Shown: positions 1-8,128, counted from the stretch's first letter. The stretch is DNA of 11,525 bases from Verrucomicrobiales bacterium (GCA_003484235.1 DNDP01000417.1:1208-12732), one strand, 5' to 3'. A program made the numbers and translations. Notes: generated by a model not told the origin, from the sequence alone.

Positions 1-1113
1 TGGCACACTCTGATTGAACCAAACCTCGTTGCCGGAGCCGGGGCTCCCGCTTTCGCTGCCATCGCTGACCACGAAAACATCGAGGTCAGCGTCCCCATCG
101 AGATCTGCGGTCGCGACACCCTGACTTGAGGAAGTTCCCAGAAGTGGGCCGAAACGGCTGAACCGGGCTGCGCCATCACTGGTCCAAACCGAATCGCCGC
201 CGCCGCCTCCCAGCCCGTCTCGGGTGTTGGCCTGCCAAAGGTCCGGATTGCCGTCTGCGTTGAGGTCGCCCACAGCCAGCGCAATCGTCGTAGAGAGCGT
301 CAACTCGTGGAGGCTTCGACGAAAGTGCCCGGAACCATCATTGAGCCAGATCTGGTTCCCGATTGGATACTGCGCAGCCAGAACAGCGTCGAGACTGCCA
401 TCGCCATCAAGATCGGTTAGCACCACCTGTGTGGCGTAGTTCGTGTTGAGGATCTGATTGCTAGCGGCAAACTGGCCGGTTCCGTCGTTGATCAGCAGTT
501 TGTCCCCGTTGAACCCGACCAGGTAAACATCCAGATGGCCGTCGTTGTTGACATCGCCAATCGCGCCGCCCTGCATGCCACTGGGGATTGGAGCGAAACT
601 GCTCTCGTCCAGGGTGAAGTTCCCCGCGCCATCGTTGTGCCATACTGCGGCCCGGTCAAAGCTGGCGCCCACAATGTCAACGTCACCATCACCATCACAA
701 TCTGCTGCCAGCATGACGTTCGGCAGAACGGTTCCCGATGACCCGTTGAGCGGGAGAGTTCTGGTGTTGGGGAAATGACCCGTACCATCATTGAGGCCGA
801 CGGCGATCGCCGAAGTGAGACCGAAAATGGAATCCACTCGCCCCGCCGCGGCGAGGTCGGGAAGCCCGTCACCATTGAAATCCGCCAGAATCGGCGCGAT
901 ATCATGAAGCTGCGGGTATTGCAGGCCAAGGGACTCATCCCGCTCGGCGAAGGTGCGGTCGCGGTTATTGATCAGCAGCGTTGGCAGACGATACCGGTTC
1001 GCGATGAAAGCGTCGGGAAACCCGTCTGCGTTCAAATCTCCCAGCACGACCGAGCGGCTGAAGTTTGTCGTGGTCGTTCCCGCCACGGTTCGCGTGAAAA
1101 TCGCCCCGCCACG
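1..1113 (-). repeat. Region encoding second FG-GAP/VCBS propeller (seven motifs, reaches window edge)
   Basis: Residues from about 1936 to the window edge contain seven motifs: DLNADGFPD, DFNGDGLPD, DCDGDGDVD, DVNNDGHLD, DLDGDGSLD, DLNADGNPD and DLDGDADLD. The last has Ala where Gly is usual. They alternate with (I/V)WLNDGSGHF-like strands. The final visible residues (NEVWFNQ) are still in this pattern, so the gene continues past base 1. Confidence 0.82.
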
Positions 1114-4100
1114 CGGAGCCACCGTTTGAAATTGCGAAGTGTAAGCCCGTTCCAAATCATAAAAGTTGGCGCCCTGGATCCCTTTCTCAAGATTTACAGT
1201 AACCAGTTCTCCGGGCAGAAGAGGCACGTCAAGATGGAGGCGCAGCTGCAGCCCGCTGATACTCGTGCTGAATGCGCGCCGGCCAGTCAGAGAACCGTTG
1301 ACCGTCACTCTGCCCGGAATGGTGGATGCGACCAACGGGGAGTTGAACGTGAATTCCACCTCTGTGTTGGTCGACGCGTTGAGCCCGTTCGGCGGTGGCG
1401 AGACCGAAACCACTCCCAGGAGGTTCGCCGTGCGGATGGTTGCGGTCCTCGTGGTCGAATTGGTCCGACCATCGCTCGCGCGATAGGTAAACGAATCCAG
1501 ACCGGAATGGTCGGAAGAGGGCGTGTAGGTGAACGATCCGTCGTGGTTGAGCTGGAGGGCGCCATGGCTGACATCGCTGACCAGTATGCTCGTGATGGAA
1601 TCGCCGTCGGGGTCGGAATCGTTGGCGAGCACACCCTGAGCCGCCGTCACCGTCAGGGCCTTGCCGTTGAAGGTCAAATAATCCGTGTCATCCAGTGCGA
1701 TCGGCGGCGTGTTGCCGAGTTTGACACGAGCGAGGCCGGATCCAGCGAGAGAATCATGAGCGGTATAGGTGAAGACGTCGCCGCCGGTGTATCCCGGATT
1801 GGGTGTATAAGTGAAGGAACCGGAAGCATCCAATTGGACCTGGCCATGTGATGGCCGATCGCGGAGCACGGCAAAGACTTTCAGATTTGGGTCCGCGGAA
1901 AGATTCGGGTCAGAGTCGTTGGCCAGCACCCCTTGCGCGGCATCCACGACGAGCGGCTGATCAGGAACAAGCGCGTACTCATCCGGGAACGCGACGGGAG
2001 CCGCGTAGCCGATGCTGACCACCGTCGGAGTCGAGGCGTAATAACCGTTTGTGACGTGGTAAGTGAACTGGTCAAGGCCCGGAGGACCTGGGTAGGGAGT
2101 GAACGTCGGGGAACTTGGAACGTAGCGGAAGGAGCCGTCCGGATTGAAGATGAGCGACCCGTGGGCAGGAGGAGAATCGAGCACGGCGGTCAACGGTTCA
2201 CTATGAAAATCGATGTCGTTCGCCAACACGCCTCCGCCGGCATTTCTCTCGACGAAGAAGGAGGTGCCAAGGCCCACCTTGAAAGTGGAATCGAACTTCG
2301 TGTACCAATCGCGGTTCGCGACGGGCACTTGGGGAACCCTGTTGACCGTGATATTCACCGTTACTGGCAGCGAGTCGGCCAAACCGTCATTTACCTGGTA
2401 GGTGAATGAGTCCGGACCGAAGTAATAGGGATCGGGCTGATAGGTAAAGGTCCCGTCGGGTTCCAGCAGGAGAGTGCCGTGGTTGGCAAAAACTCTTGTG
2501 ACGTACGTGTGGACGTAGCTCCCGTCCGGCCAGATGCCTTCATAGACCGGGTCCACATCGAAACCAAAGGTGAACCAAATCATGCCCAAAGTGTTCCGGA
2601 ACTGAACTGTCTGGTTGGTGACCACCTTCAGCACTCCGCCGATCGGACTGCTGGCGGAGCTGAGCAGTGTGTTGGGCAGACTAAACCGCAAAGTCTCGTT
2701 TTCATTGATCGTGAAGCTGGGTGGCATGCCGGCGCTCGGCCGCCGAACATTGATGAAGACTTGGTTGTCGAAACCGGAGGCCAGCAGATCCACCGCGCCG
2801 TCCCCATTGACGTCACCTGCCGAAAGCCCGGTGCTGGCATTGCCGGTGTATTCGGAACTCTGGTTAAAGTTTCCGTTGCCATCATTGAGCCAGACCTCGT
2901 TATCGTCGTATTCGCTGGCCAGCGCCAAGTCCAGTGATCCGTCGGCGTTAAGATCGGCCATCACCGCGCTGACAAAATGACCGGAAGCCAGTTGTTGCCC
3001 TGCGGCGAACTGGCCGGTGCCGTCATTGAGCCAGACCCGCGGAGTGCTGCCGGAGAACAATGTCGAGGAGGTAATGACTGCATCAATTGTTCCGTCGCGG
3101 TTGACGTCCCCTAGAATTACCAGGTCACTCCTCGGAATTCCAAAATCCTGGCCAGTGCTGGCGAAACGGCCGGCGCCATCGTTCAGCCAAACTCGAACCG
3201 CTCGAAAGCCAGACTCGGCCAATTCGTCGTAAGCGACAACTGCGTCGAGAAATCCGTCCCCGTTCAGATCCGCAAGGCGCACCGCATTACCCCCGAACTG
3301 AATACCACTCGCTACAGAACGCGTGAAGTTTCCCCGGCCATCATTAAGCCAAACCTGGTTCCCGGTGCTGAACACGCTGGAAGCCGTAATGAACGCATCC
3401 GGATGTCCGTCTCCATTCAAATCTCCCAAGGCCACATCTTTCGCCGGCGCAAACCGCTCGATTCCAGGCAATGAACGGGTCGCTTTCAAGACGATGGTGT
3501 TCGGACTGCGACTGAATGTGCCATTCCCATTGTTTAACCAGACGCAGTTCTTGGCCAACGGATGATCTGTGACCAGGAAGACATCCGGCAATCCGTCACC
3601 GTTCAGATCCGCCACGTCGATCCCTGAAGCGGGAGTGGAGGCGCCCGGACAGGTAAGCGTTTGGCCGACCGGAGTGAAATTGCCCTGTCCCCCGTTGCGC
3701 CACACTCCGTTGCCGAGTTCAGTGCCGACAATGTCGAGGTCGCCATCGCGATCCATGTCGAGCAGCACCAGCTTGTTCGCACCGAGATAATTGATGGGAT
3801 TCGCTCCGGCGGCGCCCAAGTTCTGGCCAGGAATGAAGACAGCCCCGCCATTCATCACCCCGACAAAGAATTGCCGCCTTATCGCGGGAACGACCGGCGA
3901 ACCGGCCACACTCTGCACATTGGTCCCCACGCGAATGGAAACCGTTTCGCCCGGTTGAAAAGGACGCGATGGATGGAGAGTGACAACATTGCCCGCGGAC
4001 GAAGCGGTGAACGACATCGGACCGCCCAACGAGCCTTCCAGCACAATCTTCGCCGCTGCGCCAACACTCACCGGCTCGTCAAAGGTCAGCACGACTGGGG

Positions 4101-6918
4101 CCGCCCGATTCGTGACGACAGAATTGGGCGCTGGGTTCATGGCAACCAGATCGAGTCTGGGCTTCACCACGATGGCGCATACAGAGGTGTTCCCTCCTTG
4201 TTGGAACGCGTCGTTCGCGACGTAGGGGACGTTGAACGAGCCATTGAAGTTAGGAGCGGGCGTGAAGGTCAACGAGCCATCCGTGCCCATAAACCCGCTG
4301 CCCCATTGGTCGAAGTGGAAAACGGAGACCGACAAAGAAGTGCCGAAATCATTTGCGAACACGCCGGCTGAGGCGGGTATGACAAGCGGCTGATCCTCGA
4401 ACGTCGTGTACGCGTCCGGGAAACTGACCGGCGGTGCAGTCTCGAAAGCGCCGACGTCACGACGGCCACCAAGGCTACGCACCAACCCACGTTGATCGGC
4501 GGCCGGCGCTCTTGTTTCATCCAGCGCCCCATCCGGGCTGCCGGCATTGATGGCTGCGCTTCCGGGCAGCAAGGCGTGGGTGGGCGTTGGTCCGCCATTG
4601 TTCATCAGTGGCGTCAAATGGTTGTTGGCAGTCGCAAAGCCCGATGCCTCCGCACGACCGCTGCCGTCACTGTCCATGTTGTAACCGTCGGAACTGATGA
4701 AGGACACGAGCGGCAGGAACGAGGTGTCTACGTCGGTGGGTACATTCCCGACGAAAAGGTTGTTGGCCACCTTGGTGATGGACAGTCCCGGAATATTCGC
4801 CAGCGGCTTGAGTTTGAAGCTGGCTAGCGCGGTATTCCACACACCTCCGCCCGTGTGAAAAACTCCACCGACAGCCGAGTTGCTGCAGATCGTGCTGCTA
4901 AAGATATCGACCGTGGCGATTCCCAAATCGAAGCTTCCGTTGTAAATGCCGCCCCCACGAGCCTCCAGGGGAATGCCGGCGATGCCAGTACCCTGGAGGG
5001 AGTTTCCGCTGATCGTGCAGTTCCGCACCGTCGCCTTCGTCACGGCAATCGGAATGATCGGAAACTCCGCGGGTCCGATCCGCACCTGTTGGCAGTGGTT
5101 GAACACGCCGCCGCCTTTTGCTTTCCCTTCACCCCGATTGTCCACCACCGAGCAGTTGTCGAGGTTCAGGATGCCGCCTTCTGCATTGCGAACGCCGCCG
5201 CCCTCGGCGCCGATAATGCCCGAGACGAAATTGCTGCGGATCGTGCAGTCCGTCATGTTCAGGCGCGCCAGATAATCGTTCGCCGCGCCGCCGCCCCCGC
5301 CGGAGATGTTGTTGTTCAATTCGCAACGCGACAATTCCGTGAAACTCAACCCCGTGTTTTTGATCGCTCCCCCGCTCGACATGAACAATCCGGCTTTGAC
5401 CGTATTGTTGTTCAACTTGCTGTCGGTGACGCGCACTAAGCTCGCGAAACTATGGATCGCGCCCCCTGAGGGCAGCACCGTTGTCACTTCCGAACGGTTG
5501 AAGGTCATCGTGGTGTTGGTCACCAGCACGGCGCCAAGAAAACTGCTGATCCCGCCGCCGAATGAGGCCAGGCGGGTATGGACTTCGTTGTGCTCGATGA
5601 AGCTGTCCTGAACCATAAGCAGTCCGAGATCGTTGTGAATCCCCCCGCCCCAGCCGCCCAGGCGCACATCGTTCGGGTGAAGCTCCTGCAACTCAAAATG
5701 GCTGATGATCGGGATTGGCACGCCAAGAGCCGTGTAGCTTTGCCCGGAAATGACCGGCAAGCTGGCGAGCAAGTACGTCTGCGAGTTGGCGATGCCGATG
5801 CCGGTTTTGTTCCGCGCGATGGTGCTGCGATTGATTTTCGTGGTGGGCGAGCCGATGCCACTCCAGCCACTGGCGCCAAACCCATCGCCAACGGCGGAAT
5901 CAAACAGGGTCGGGATGTCGCCAATGTTGTTGACCGCGTTGCCGAGGAAGGTGTTGAACTGGTCGAGGATCAGATCAAATTGTTCCGCTGAAGACGGATT
6001 CGTTTCATCCAGATTCTCTGTCCCAGGCAGCTCGATGAATCCGGTGAAAAGCTGCTCGAGGGTCAGCGACGCGCGCTGATGGCTTCCGGCCGCGACCGGA
6101 AGGAAGCTGGTGTTGATGCCGCTGTTGCTGATGCCGCCGCCGTTGCGCGCCGCCGCATTGTAGTGGATGACGCAGTCGTTGAGCGTGAGGACGGCCGCGC
6201 CTTTGTTGTAGATCCCGCCGCCCTCGCCGGCGGGCCCGTAGGCCCGGCAGTTTTTGATTTCCACACGCTCCAGCACGAGCTGGCTGCCATCGTTGAAAAT
6301 GCCGCCCCCGTTCAGCGCCAAGCCGTCCGTGATCGTCATGTCCTGCAAGTGAACTGTGCGCCCGGGAAGAATCTTGAAGACGGAATCCCGCAATCCGCCG
6401 GATACGATCGTCCGCCCTATGCCCTGGCCCCGGATGATCACGTCGCGGTCGATCACGGCGTTTTGGTAGTAGGTGCCTGCCTGCAATTCGAGAGTGTCAC
6501 AGGCGGCATTGTTGAGATAGGCGCCAAAATCGTTGGTATGTGGCGGAGCGATCACCAGCGTCAAATCGTCTGCGTAGCCGGCACCGGTGTGCGAGCTCCC
6601 GTTCGCGTCCTGGCTCGTGACGAAAAGGATGCTTCCCCCGCCGCCCGCGCGCGCAGTGAACTTCGCGCCCGAGCCGGCGCTGCTGATGGCGGTCACCGGC
6701 AGATCGACTCCGGGAGGATAGCCGGAGCCGGCGTCCGAAAGATCCGTCCGAAATGGCTCAACGGCGCGATTGGCATGAAGGTCAATCACGGAAGATACCT
6801 TCGCCTGATGCCCGCTGGGCGGTGGCGGAACCACACAAATGTCGGCGTGGACGGAGCAGACGAACCCGGGCATTGCCGTGGCCGCCAATCCGGCGATTAG
6901 CAAGAGGTTCTTTTTCAT
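1..6918 (-). CDS. Giant exported modular protein: beta-helix, cadherin-like, Ig-like and FG-GAP propellers (3' end outside window)
   Basis: An unbroken frame of 2306 codons runs from ATG 6918 to the left edge with no stop, so the C-terminus is missing. Residues 1-25 form a Sec signal peptide (MKKN, hydrophobic LLLIAGLAATA, probable cut after SVHA). Residues about 130-706 carry right-handed beta-helix repeats of GGGI(Y)N type, closed by DQRG...GGRRDVGAFE (808-826), an ending common in CSLREA/beta-helix surface proteins. Then follow a cadherin-like domain (about 827-920), an SbsA-type Ig-like domain (921-1010), a seven-motif FG-GAP/VCBS propeller (about 1044-1390), four cadherin-like domains (about 1395-1830; VLANDSDP, DSFTY), a second Ig-like domain (about 1835-1932) and a second seven-motif propeller (from about 1936). 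The start overlaps the stop of the upstream receiver gene (ATGA) and has no clear Shine-Dalgarno, which suggests translational coupling. Likely role: surface or secreted adhesion or ligand binding; no catalytic motif is seen and the substrate is unknown. Cell-surface anchoring would be decided by the missing C-terminus. Confidence 0.9.
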   Translation of the reverse strand, partial: MKKNLLLIAGLAATAMPGFVCSVHADICVVPPPPSGHQAKVSSVIDLHANRAVEPFRTDLSDAGSGYPPGVDLPVTAISSAGSGAKFTARAGGGGSILFVTSQDANGSSHTGAGYADDLTLVIAPPHTNDFGAYLNNAACDTLELQAGTYYQNAVIDRDVIIRGQGIGRTIVSGGLRDSVFKILPGRTVHLQDMTITDGLALNGGGIFNDGSQLVLERVEIKNCRAYGPAGEGGGIYNKGAAVLTLNDCVIHYNAAARNGGGISNSGINTSFLPVAAGSHQRASLTLEQLFTGFIELPGTENLDETNPSSAEQFDLILDQFNTFLGNAVNNIGDIPTLFDSAVGDGFGASGWSGIGSPTTKINRSTIARNKTGIGIANSQTYLLASLPVISGQSYTALGVPIPIISHFELQELHPNDVRLGGWGGGIHNDLGLLMVQDSFIEHNEVHTRLASFGGGISSFLGAVLVTNTTMTFNRSEVTTVLPSGGAIHSFASLVRVTDSKLNNNTVKAGLFMSSGGAIKNTGLSFTELSRCELNNNISGGGGGAANDYLARLNMTDCTIRSNFVSGIIGAEGGGVRNAEGGILNLDNCSVVDNRGEGKAKGGGVFNHCQQVRIGPAEFPIIPIAVTKATVRNCTISGNSLQGTGIAGIPLEARGGGIYNGSFDLGIATVDIFSSTICSNSAVGGVFHTGGGVWNTALASFKLKPLANIPGLSITKVANNLFVGNVPTDVDTSFLPLVSFISSDGYNMDSDGSGRAEASGFATANNHLTPLMNNGGPTPTHALLPGSAAINAGSPDGALDETRAPAADQRGLVRSLGGRRDVGAFETAPPVSFPDAYTTFEDQPLVIPASAGVFANDFGTSLSVSVFHFDQWGSGFMGTDGSLTFTPAPNFNGSFNVPYVANDAFQQGGNTSVCAIVVKPRLDLVAMNPAPNSVVTNRAAPVVLTFDEPVSVGAAAKIVLEGSLGGPMSFTASSAGNVVTLHPSRPFQPGETVSIRVGTNVQSVAGSPVVPAIRRQFFVGVMNGGAVFIPGQNLGAAGANPINYLGANKLVLLDMDRDGDLDIVGTELGNGVWRNGGQGNFTPVGQTLTCPGASTPASGIDVADLNGDGLPDVFLVTDHPLAKNCVWLNNGNGTFSRSPNTIVLKATRSLPGIERFAPAKDVALGDLNGDGHPDAFITASSVFSTGNQVWLNDGRGNFTRSVASGIQFGGNAVRLADLNGDGFLDAVVAYDELAESGFRAVRVWLNDGAGRFASTGQDFGIPRSDLVILGDVNRDGTIDAVITSSTLFSGSTPRVWLNDGTGQFAAGQQLASGHFVSAVMADLNADGSLDLALASEYDDNEVWLNDGNGNFNQSSEYTGNASTGLSAGDVNGDGAVDLLASGFDNQVFINVRRPSAGMPPSFTINENETLRFSLPNTLLSSASSPIGGVLKVVTNQTVQFRNTLGMIWFTFGFDVDPVYEGIWPDGSYVHTYVTRVFANHGTLLLEPDGTFTYQPDPYYFGPDSFTYQVNDGLADSLPVTVNITVNRVPQVPVANRDWYTKFDSTFKVGLGTSFFVERNAGGGVLANDIDFHSEPLTAVLDSPPAHGSLIFNPDGSFRYVPSSPTFTPYPGPPGLDQFTYHVTNGYYASTPTVVSIGYAAPVAFPDEYALVPDQPLVVDAAQGVLANDSDPNLSADPNLKVFAVLRDRPSHGQVQLDASGSFTYTPNPGYTGGDVFTYTAHDSLAGSGLARVKLGNTPPIALDDTDYLTFNGKALTVTAAQGVLANDSDPDGDSITSILVSDVSHGALQLNHDGSFTYTPSSDHSGLDSFTYRASDGRTNSTTRTATIRTANLLGVVSVSPPPNGLNASTNTEVEFTFNSPLVASTIPGRVTVNGSLTGRRAFSTSISGLQLRLHLDVPLLPGELVTVNLEKGIQGANFYDLERAYTSQFQTVAPRGGAIFTRTVAGTTTTNFSRSVVLGDLNADGFPDAFIANRYRLPTLLINNRDRTFAERDESLGLQYPQLHDIAPILADFNGDGLPDLAAAGRVDSIFGLTSAIAVGLNDGTGHFPNTRTLPLNGSSGTVLPNVMLAADCDGDGDVDIVGASFDRAAVWHNDGAGNFTLDESSFAPIPSGMQGGAIGDVNNDGHLDVYLVGFNGDKLLINDGTGQFAASNQILNTNYATQVVLTDLDGDGSLDAVLAAQYPIGNQIWLNDGSGHFRRSLHELTLSTTIALAVGDLNADGNPDLWQANTRDGLGGGGGDSVWTSDGAARFSRFGPLLGTSSSQGVATADLDGDADLDVFVVSDGSESGSPGSGNEVWFNQSVP
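1429..2736 (-). repeat. Region encoding four tandem cadherin-like domains
   Basis: Residues about 1395-1830 hold four cadherin-like (tandem-95 type) domains. The signatures are (G)VLANDxDxxxxxL, HGxLxxxxDGSFTYxP and DxFTYxxxDG. Domain borders are roughly 1395-1526, 1530-1640, 1642-1735 and 1738-1830. The first is longer and less regular: it lacks the VLAND motif and carries an aromatic-rich insertion (about 1435-1475). Such arrays usually act as extended, calcium-stiffened stalks; that function is inferred from the family. Confidence 0.8.
2749..3789 (-). repeat. Region encoding first FG-GAP/VCBS propeller (seven Asp-rich motifs)
   Basis: Residues about 1044-1390 of the giant protein contain seven calcium-loop-like motifs in order: DMDRDGDLD, DLNGDGLPD, DLNGDGHPD, DLNGDGFLD, DVNRDGTID, DLNADGSLD and DVNGDGAVD. 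Most are followed by a (V)WLNDG(x)G.F strand. Spacing is about 50-60 residues. Seven motifs fit one closed seven-bladed beta-propeller of the integrin-alpha-like FG-GAP/VCBS type. Confidence 0.85.
4801..6531 (-). repeat. Region encoding right-handed beta-helix repeats (GGGIYN type)
   Basis: This part of the giant gene encodes residues about 130-706. Turn motifs recur at GGGIFN (204-209), GGGIYN (233-238), GGGISN (260-265), GGGIHN (424-429), GGGIS (454-458), GGAIKN (515-520), GGGVRN (573-578), GGGVFN (602-607), GGGIYN (655-660) and GGGVWN (690-695). Between them lie short strands with Asn, Cys and Ser, such as NCTISGNS and DCTIRSNF. This is the pattern of parallel beta-helix and polymorphic-outer-membrane-protein-like passengers. 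Residues about 283-350 interrupt the repeat with a Gly-poor, acidic segment. Confidence 0.8.
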
Positions 6919-7319
6919 GGGCTGTGCGGGGAGGTGAGTTGGAGGTGATGAAGCAACGTGGAAAGGTCGTTCTTGGTCAGCAGGCCGCGGGCGCCCGCTT
7001 GACGGGCCGCCTGACGCCACTCGTCGCCGTCGTGTTGCGTCAGGATCAGGACGCGCACCTGCGGGAAGCGCGAGACAAGCCGGCGGGTGGCGGCGAAGCC
7101 GTCGAGATCCGGCATCTCGACATCCATCAGCACCCAGTCCGGAGGGAGTTCGGGGCAGCGCTCCAGCGCCTCGATTGCGGTTCCCGCCTCGATCACCTCC
7201 ACCCCCGCATCGCGAAGCAGCGTCCCGACCGTGGCGCGAAACGGGGCGTGATCATCGACGACGAGCACCCTCAGGGGCCTGATGTCGGATGGAGATCCGG
7301 GCTGCATCACGCCCACCAT
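6915..7319 (-). CDS. Stand-alone receiver-domain response regulator (no output domain)
   Basis: A 134-residue protein made almost entirely of one CheY-like receiver domain. The acidic pocket is D22-D23 (VVDDH), the phospho-acceptor is D66 (VLMDVEMPDLDG), the switch Thr is T94 (LILTQHD) and the conserved Lys is K116 (LLTKND). All key residues are present, so phosphorylation is expected. No HTH, enzymatic or other effector domain follows; the protein ends about 18 residues after the Lys. Its stop overlaps the start of the giant surface-protein gene as ATGA, and it lies 155 bp downstream of the NarL-type regulator. Likely roles are phosphate sink, connector or protein-protein regulator, all inferred. 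The start is not certain: ATG 7319 lacks a clear Shine-Dalgarno and ATG 7307 is an alternative; the frame is closed upstream by a TAA at 7377-7379. Confidence 0.88.
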   Translation of the reverse strand: MVGVMQPGSPSDIRPLRVLVVDDHAPFRATVGTLLRDAGVEVIEAGTAIEALERCPELPPDWVLMDVEMPDLDGFAATRRLVSRFPQVRVLILTQHDGDEWRQAARQAGARGLLTKNDLSTLLHHLQLTSPHSP

Positions 7320-7366
7320 GCCGCGAGGTTGCCGCTGGAAGGAATGGAGTGAGTTACCTTTCCGGG

Positions 7367-7384
7367 CTGAGTATGATTACTCAG
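7367..7384. promoter_or_regulatory. Perfect 7-bp inverted repeat, possible operator
   Basis: CTGAGTA-TGAT-TACTCAG: two perfect 7-base arms with a 4-base centre, in an AT-richer patch between the two regulator genes, 48 bases upstream of the receiver-gene start. The position fits an operator for a dimeric regulator such as the NarL-type protein encoded next to it. No promoter boxes could be assigned with confidence, and it could also be a small RNA hairpin. Function is inferred. Confidence 0.35.
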
Positions 7385-7404
7385 GCGCAGGAGGTGTGCT
7401 GGAT

Positions 7405-7439
7405 GACCGGTTCCACCCGGCGCCCAAGGGAATCCGGTC
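7405..7439 (-). terminator. Stem-loop downstream of the NarL-type regulator, possible weak terminator
   Basis: GACCGGTTCC (7405-7414) pairs with GGAA-T-CCGGTC (7429-7439): a 10-bp stem with one bulged T and a 14-base loop. It lies about 35 bases after the regulator's stop codon. There is no T-tract on the minus strand after it, so it is not a standard Rho-independent terminator. It may reduce read-through or protect the 3' end of the kinase-regulator mRNA. Confidence 0.35.
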
Positions 7440-7474
7440 GTGAGGAGGGCCGTCCCGGTGCCGGGCGCGGGTCG

Positions 7475-8128
7475 TCACAGCTCCGATTTGTGATCGAAGG
7501 CGAACTTCACGAGGCTGTGCACACCGTGCAGATCGAGCTTGGTGCAGATGTTGAAGCGATGGTTTTCCACCGTGCGCGGGCTCAGGTCGAGCTCGGCCGC
7601 GATCTCCTTGCTGGTCCGGTTCTGCGCTATGAGGCGCAGGATGCGGCGCTCGGCCGGGGTGAGGTCGGAGAGGCCGGGTTTCGCCTTGCGCAGGGAGGCG
7701 GCCCGGTCATGGCGGTTCACCAGAAAGCCGGAGATCGCGGGACTCAGATAGTGCCCGCCCGCCGCCACGGCGCTGATGCAGTTCAGAATCTCCACCGCGG
7801 CGCTGTCCTTGAGCACGTAGCCGAGTACGCCGGAATCCATCGCCTCGTTGAACATGTCCTCCTCGCGGTACATGGTCAGCATGATCACCCGCACCGGCAG
7901 GCTTTCGCGCTGGATGGCCGACGCGACCTCCAGGCCGTTCATCCCGGGCATGTCGAGATCCAGGATCGCAACCACGGGTTTCGCTTCGCGGATCACCCGC
8001 AGCGCCTCCGCCCCATCGCCCGTTTCGTGCACGATCCGGAGGTCGCGCTGCGCGTCGATGATCTGGCGTAGGCCGCCCCGGAACAGGGGATGATCGTCGG
8101 CGATCAGTATGGTGATGGGACCCTTCAT
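7475..8128 (-). CDS. NarL/FixJ-family response regulator (receiver plus LuxR-type HTH)
   Basis: A 217-residue DNA-binding response regulator. The receiver (about 5-120) has D11-D12, phospho-acceptor D57 (ILDLDMPGMNG), T85 and K107 (YVLKDS). The LuxR-type HTH (about 153-210) shows LTPAERRIL, SKEIAAELDLSPRTVENH and a C-terminal helix. The length is normal for the family. I chose ATG 8128, not the in-frame ATG 30 codons upstream, because the domain begins right after MKGPITILIADDH, a GGGGGA Shine-Dalgarno-like run lies about 9 bases upstream, and this ATG overlaps the kinase stop as ATGA. The kinase of the HisKA_3 class directly upstream is the expected cognate phosphodonor. Targets are unknown; the dyad at 7367-7384 is a candidate site. 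Confidence 0.94.
   Translation of the reverse strand: MKGPITILIADDHPLFRGGLRQIIDAQRDLRIVHETGDGAEALRVIREAKPVVAILDLDMPGMNGLEVASAIQRESLPVRVIMLTMYREEDMFNEAMDSGVLGYVLKDSAAVEILNCISAVAAGGHYLSPAISGFLVNRHDRAASLRKAKPGLSDLTPAERRILRLIAQNRTSKEIAAELDLSPRTVENHRFNICTKLDLHGVHSLVKFAFDHKSEL

Noticed and set aside
676..702. CACCATCACCATCAC run resembling a His-tag or microsatellite
   Set aside because: On the coding strand it encodes the DCDGDGDVD calcium-loop motif of the FG-GAP propeller.
775..1851. Long plus-strand open frame (358 codons), with others at 3661-4371, 4855-5439 and 6079-6900
   Set aside because: They lie in codon register antisense to the giant gene, where the GC-rich sense codons rarely give antisense stops. 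Their translations are rich in Arg, Ala and His with no domain pattern, while the minus strand gives clear repeats throughout.
7320..7474. A small gene in the gap between the two regulators
   Set aside because: No frame with a credible start and coding character; the receiver frame is closed upstream by a TAA at 7377-7379.
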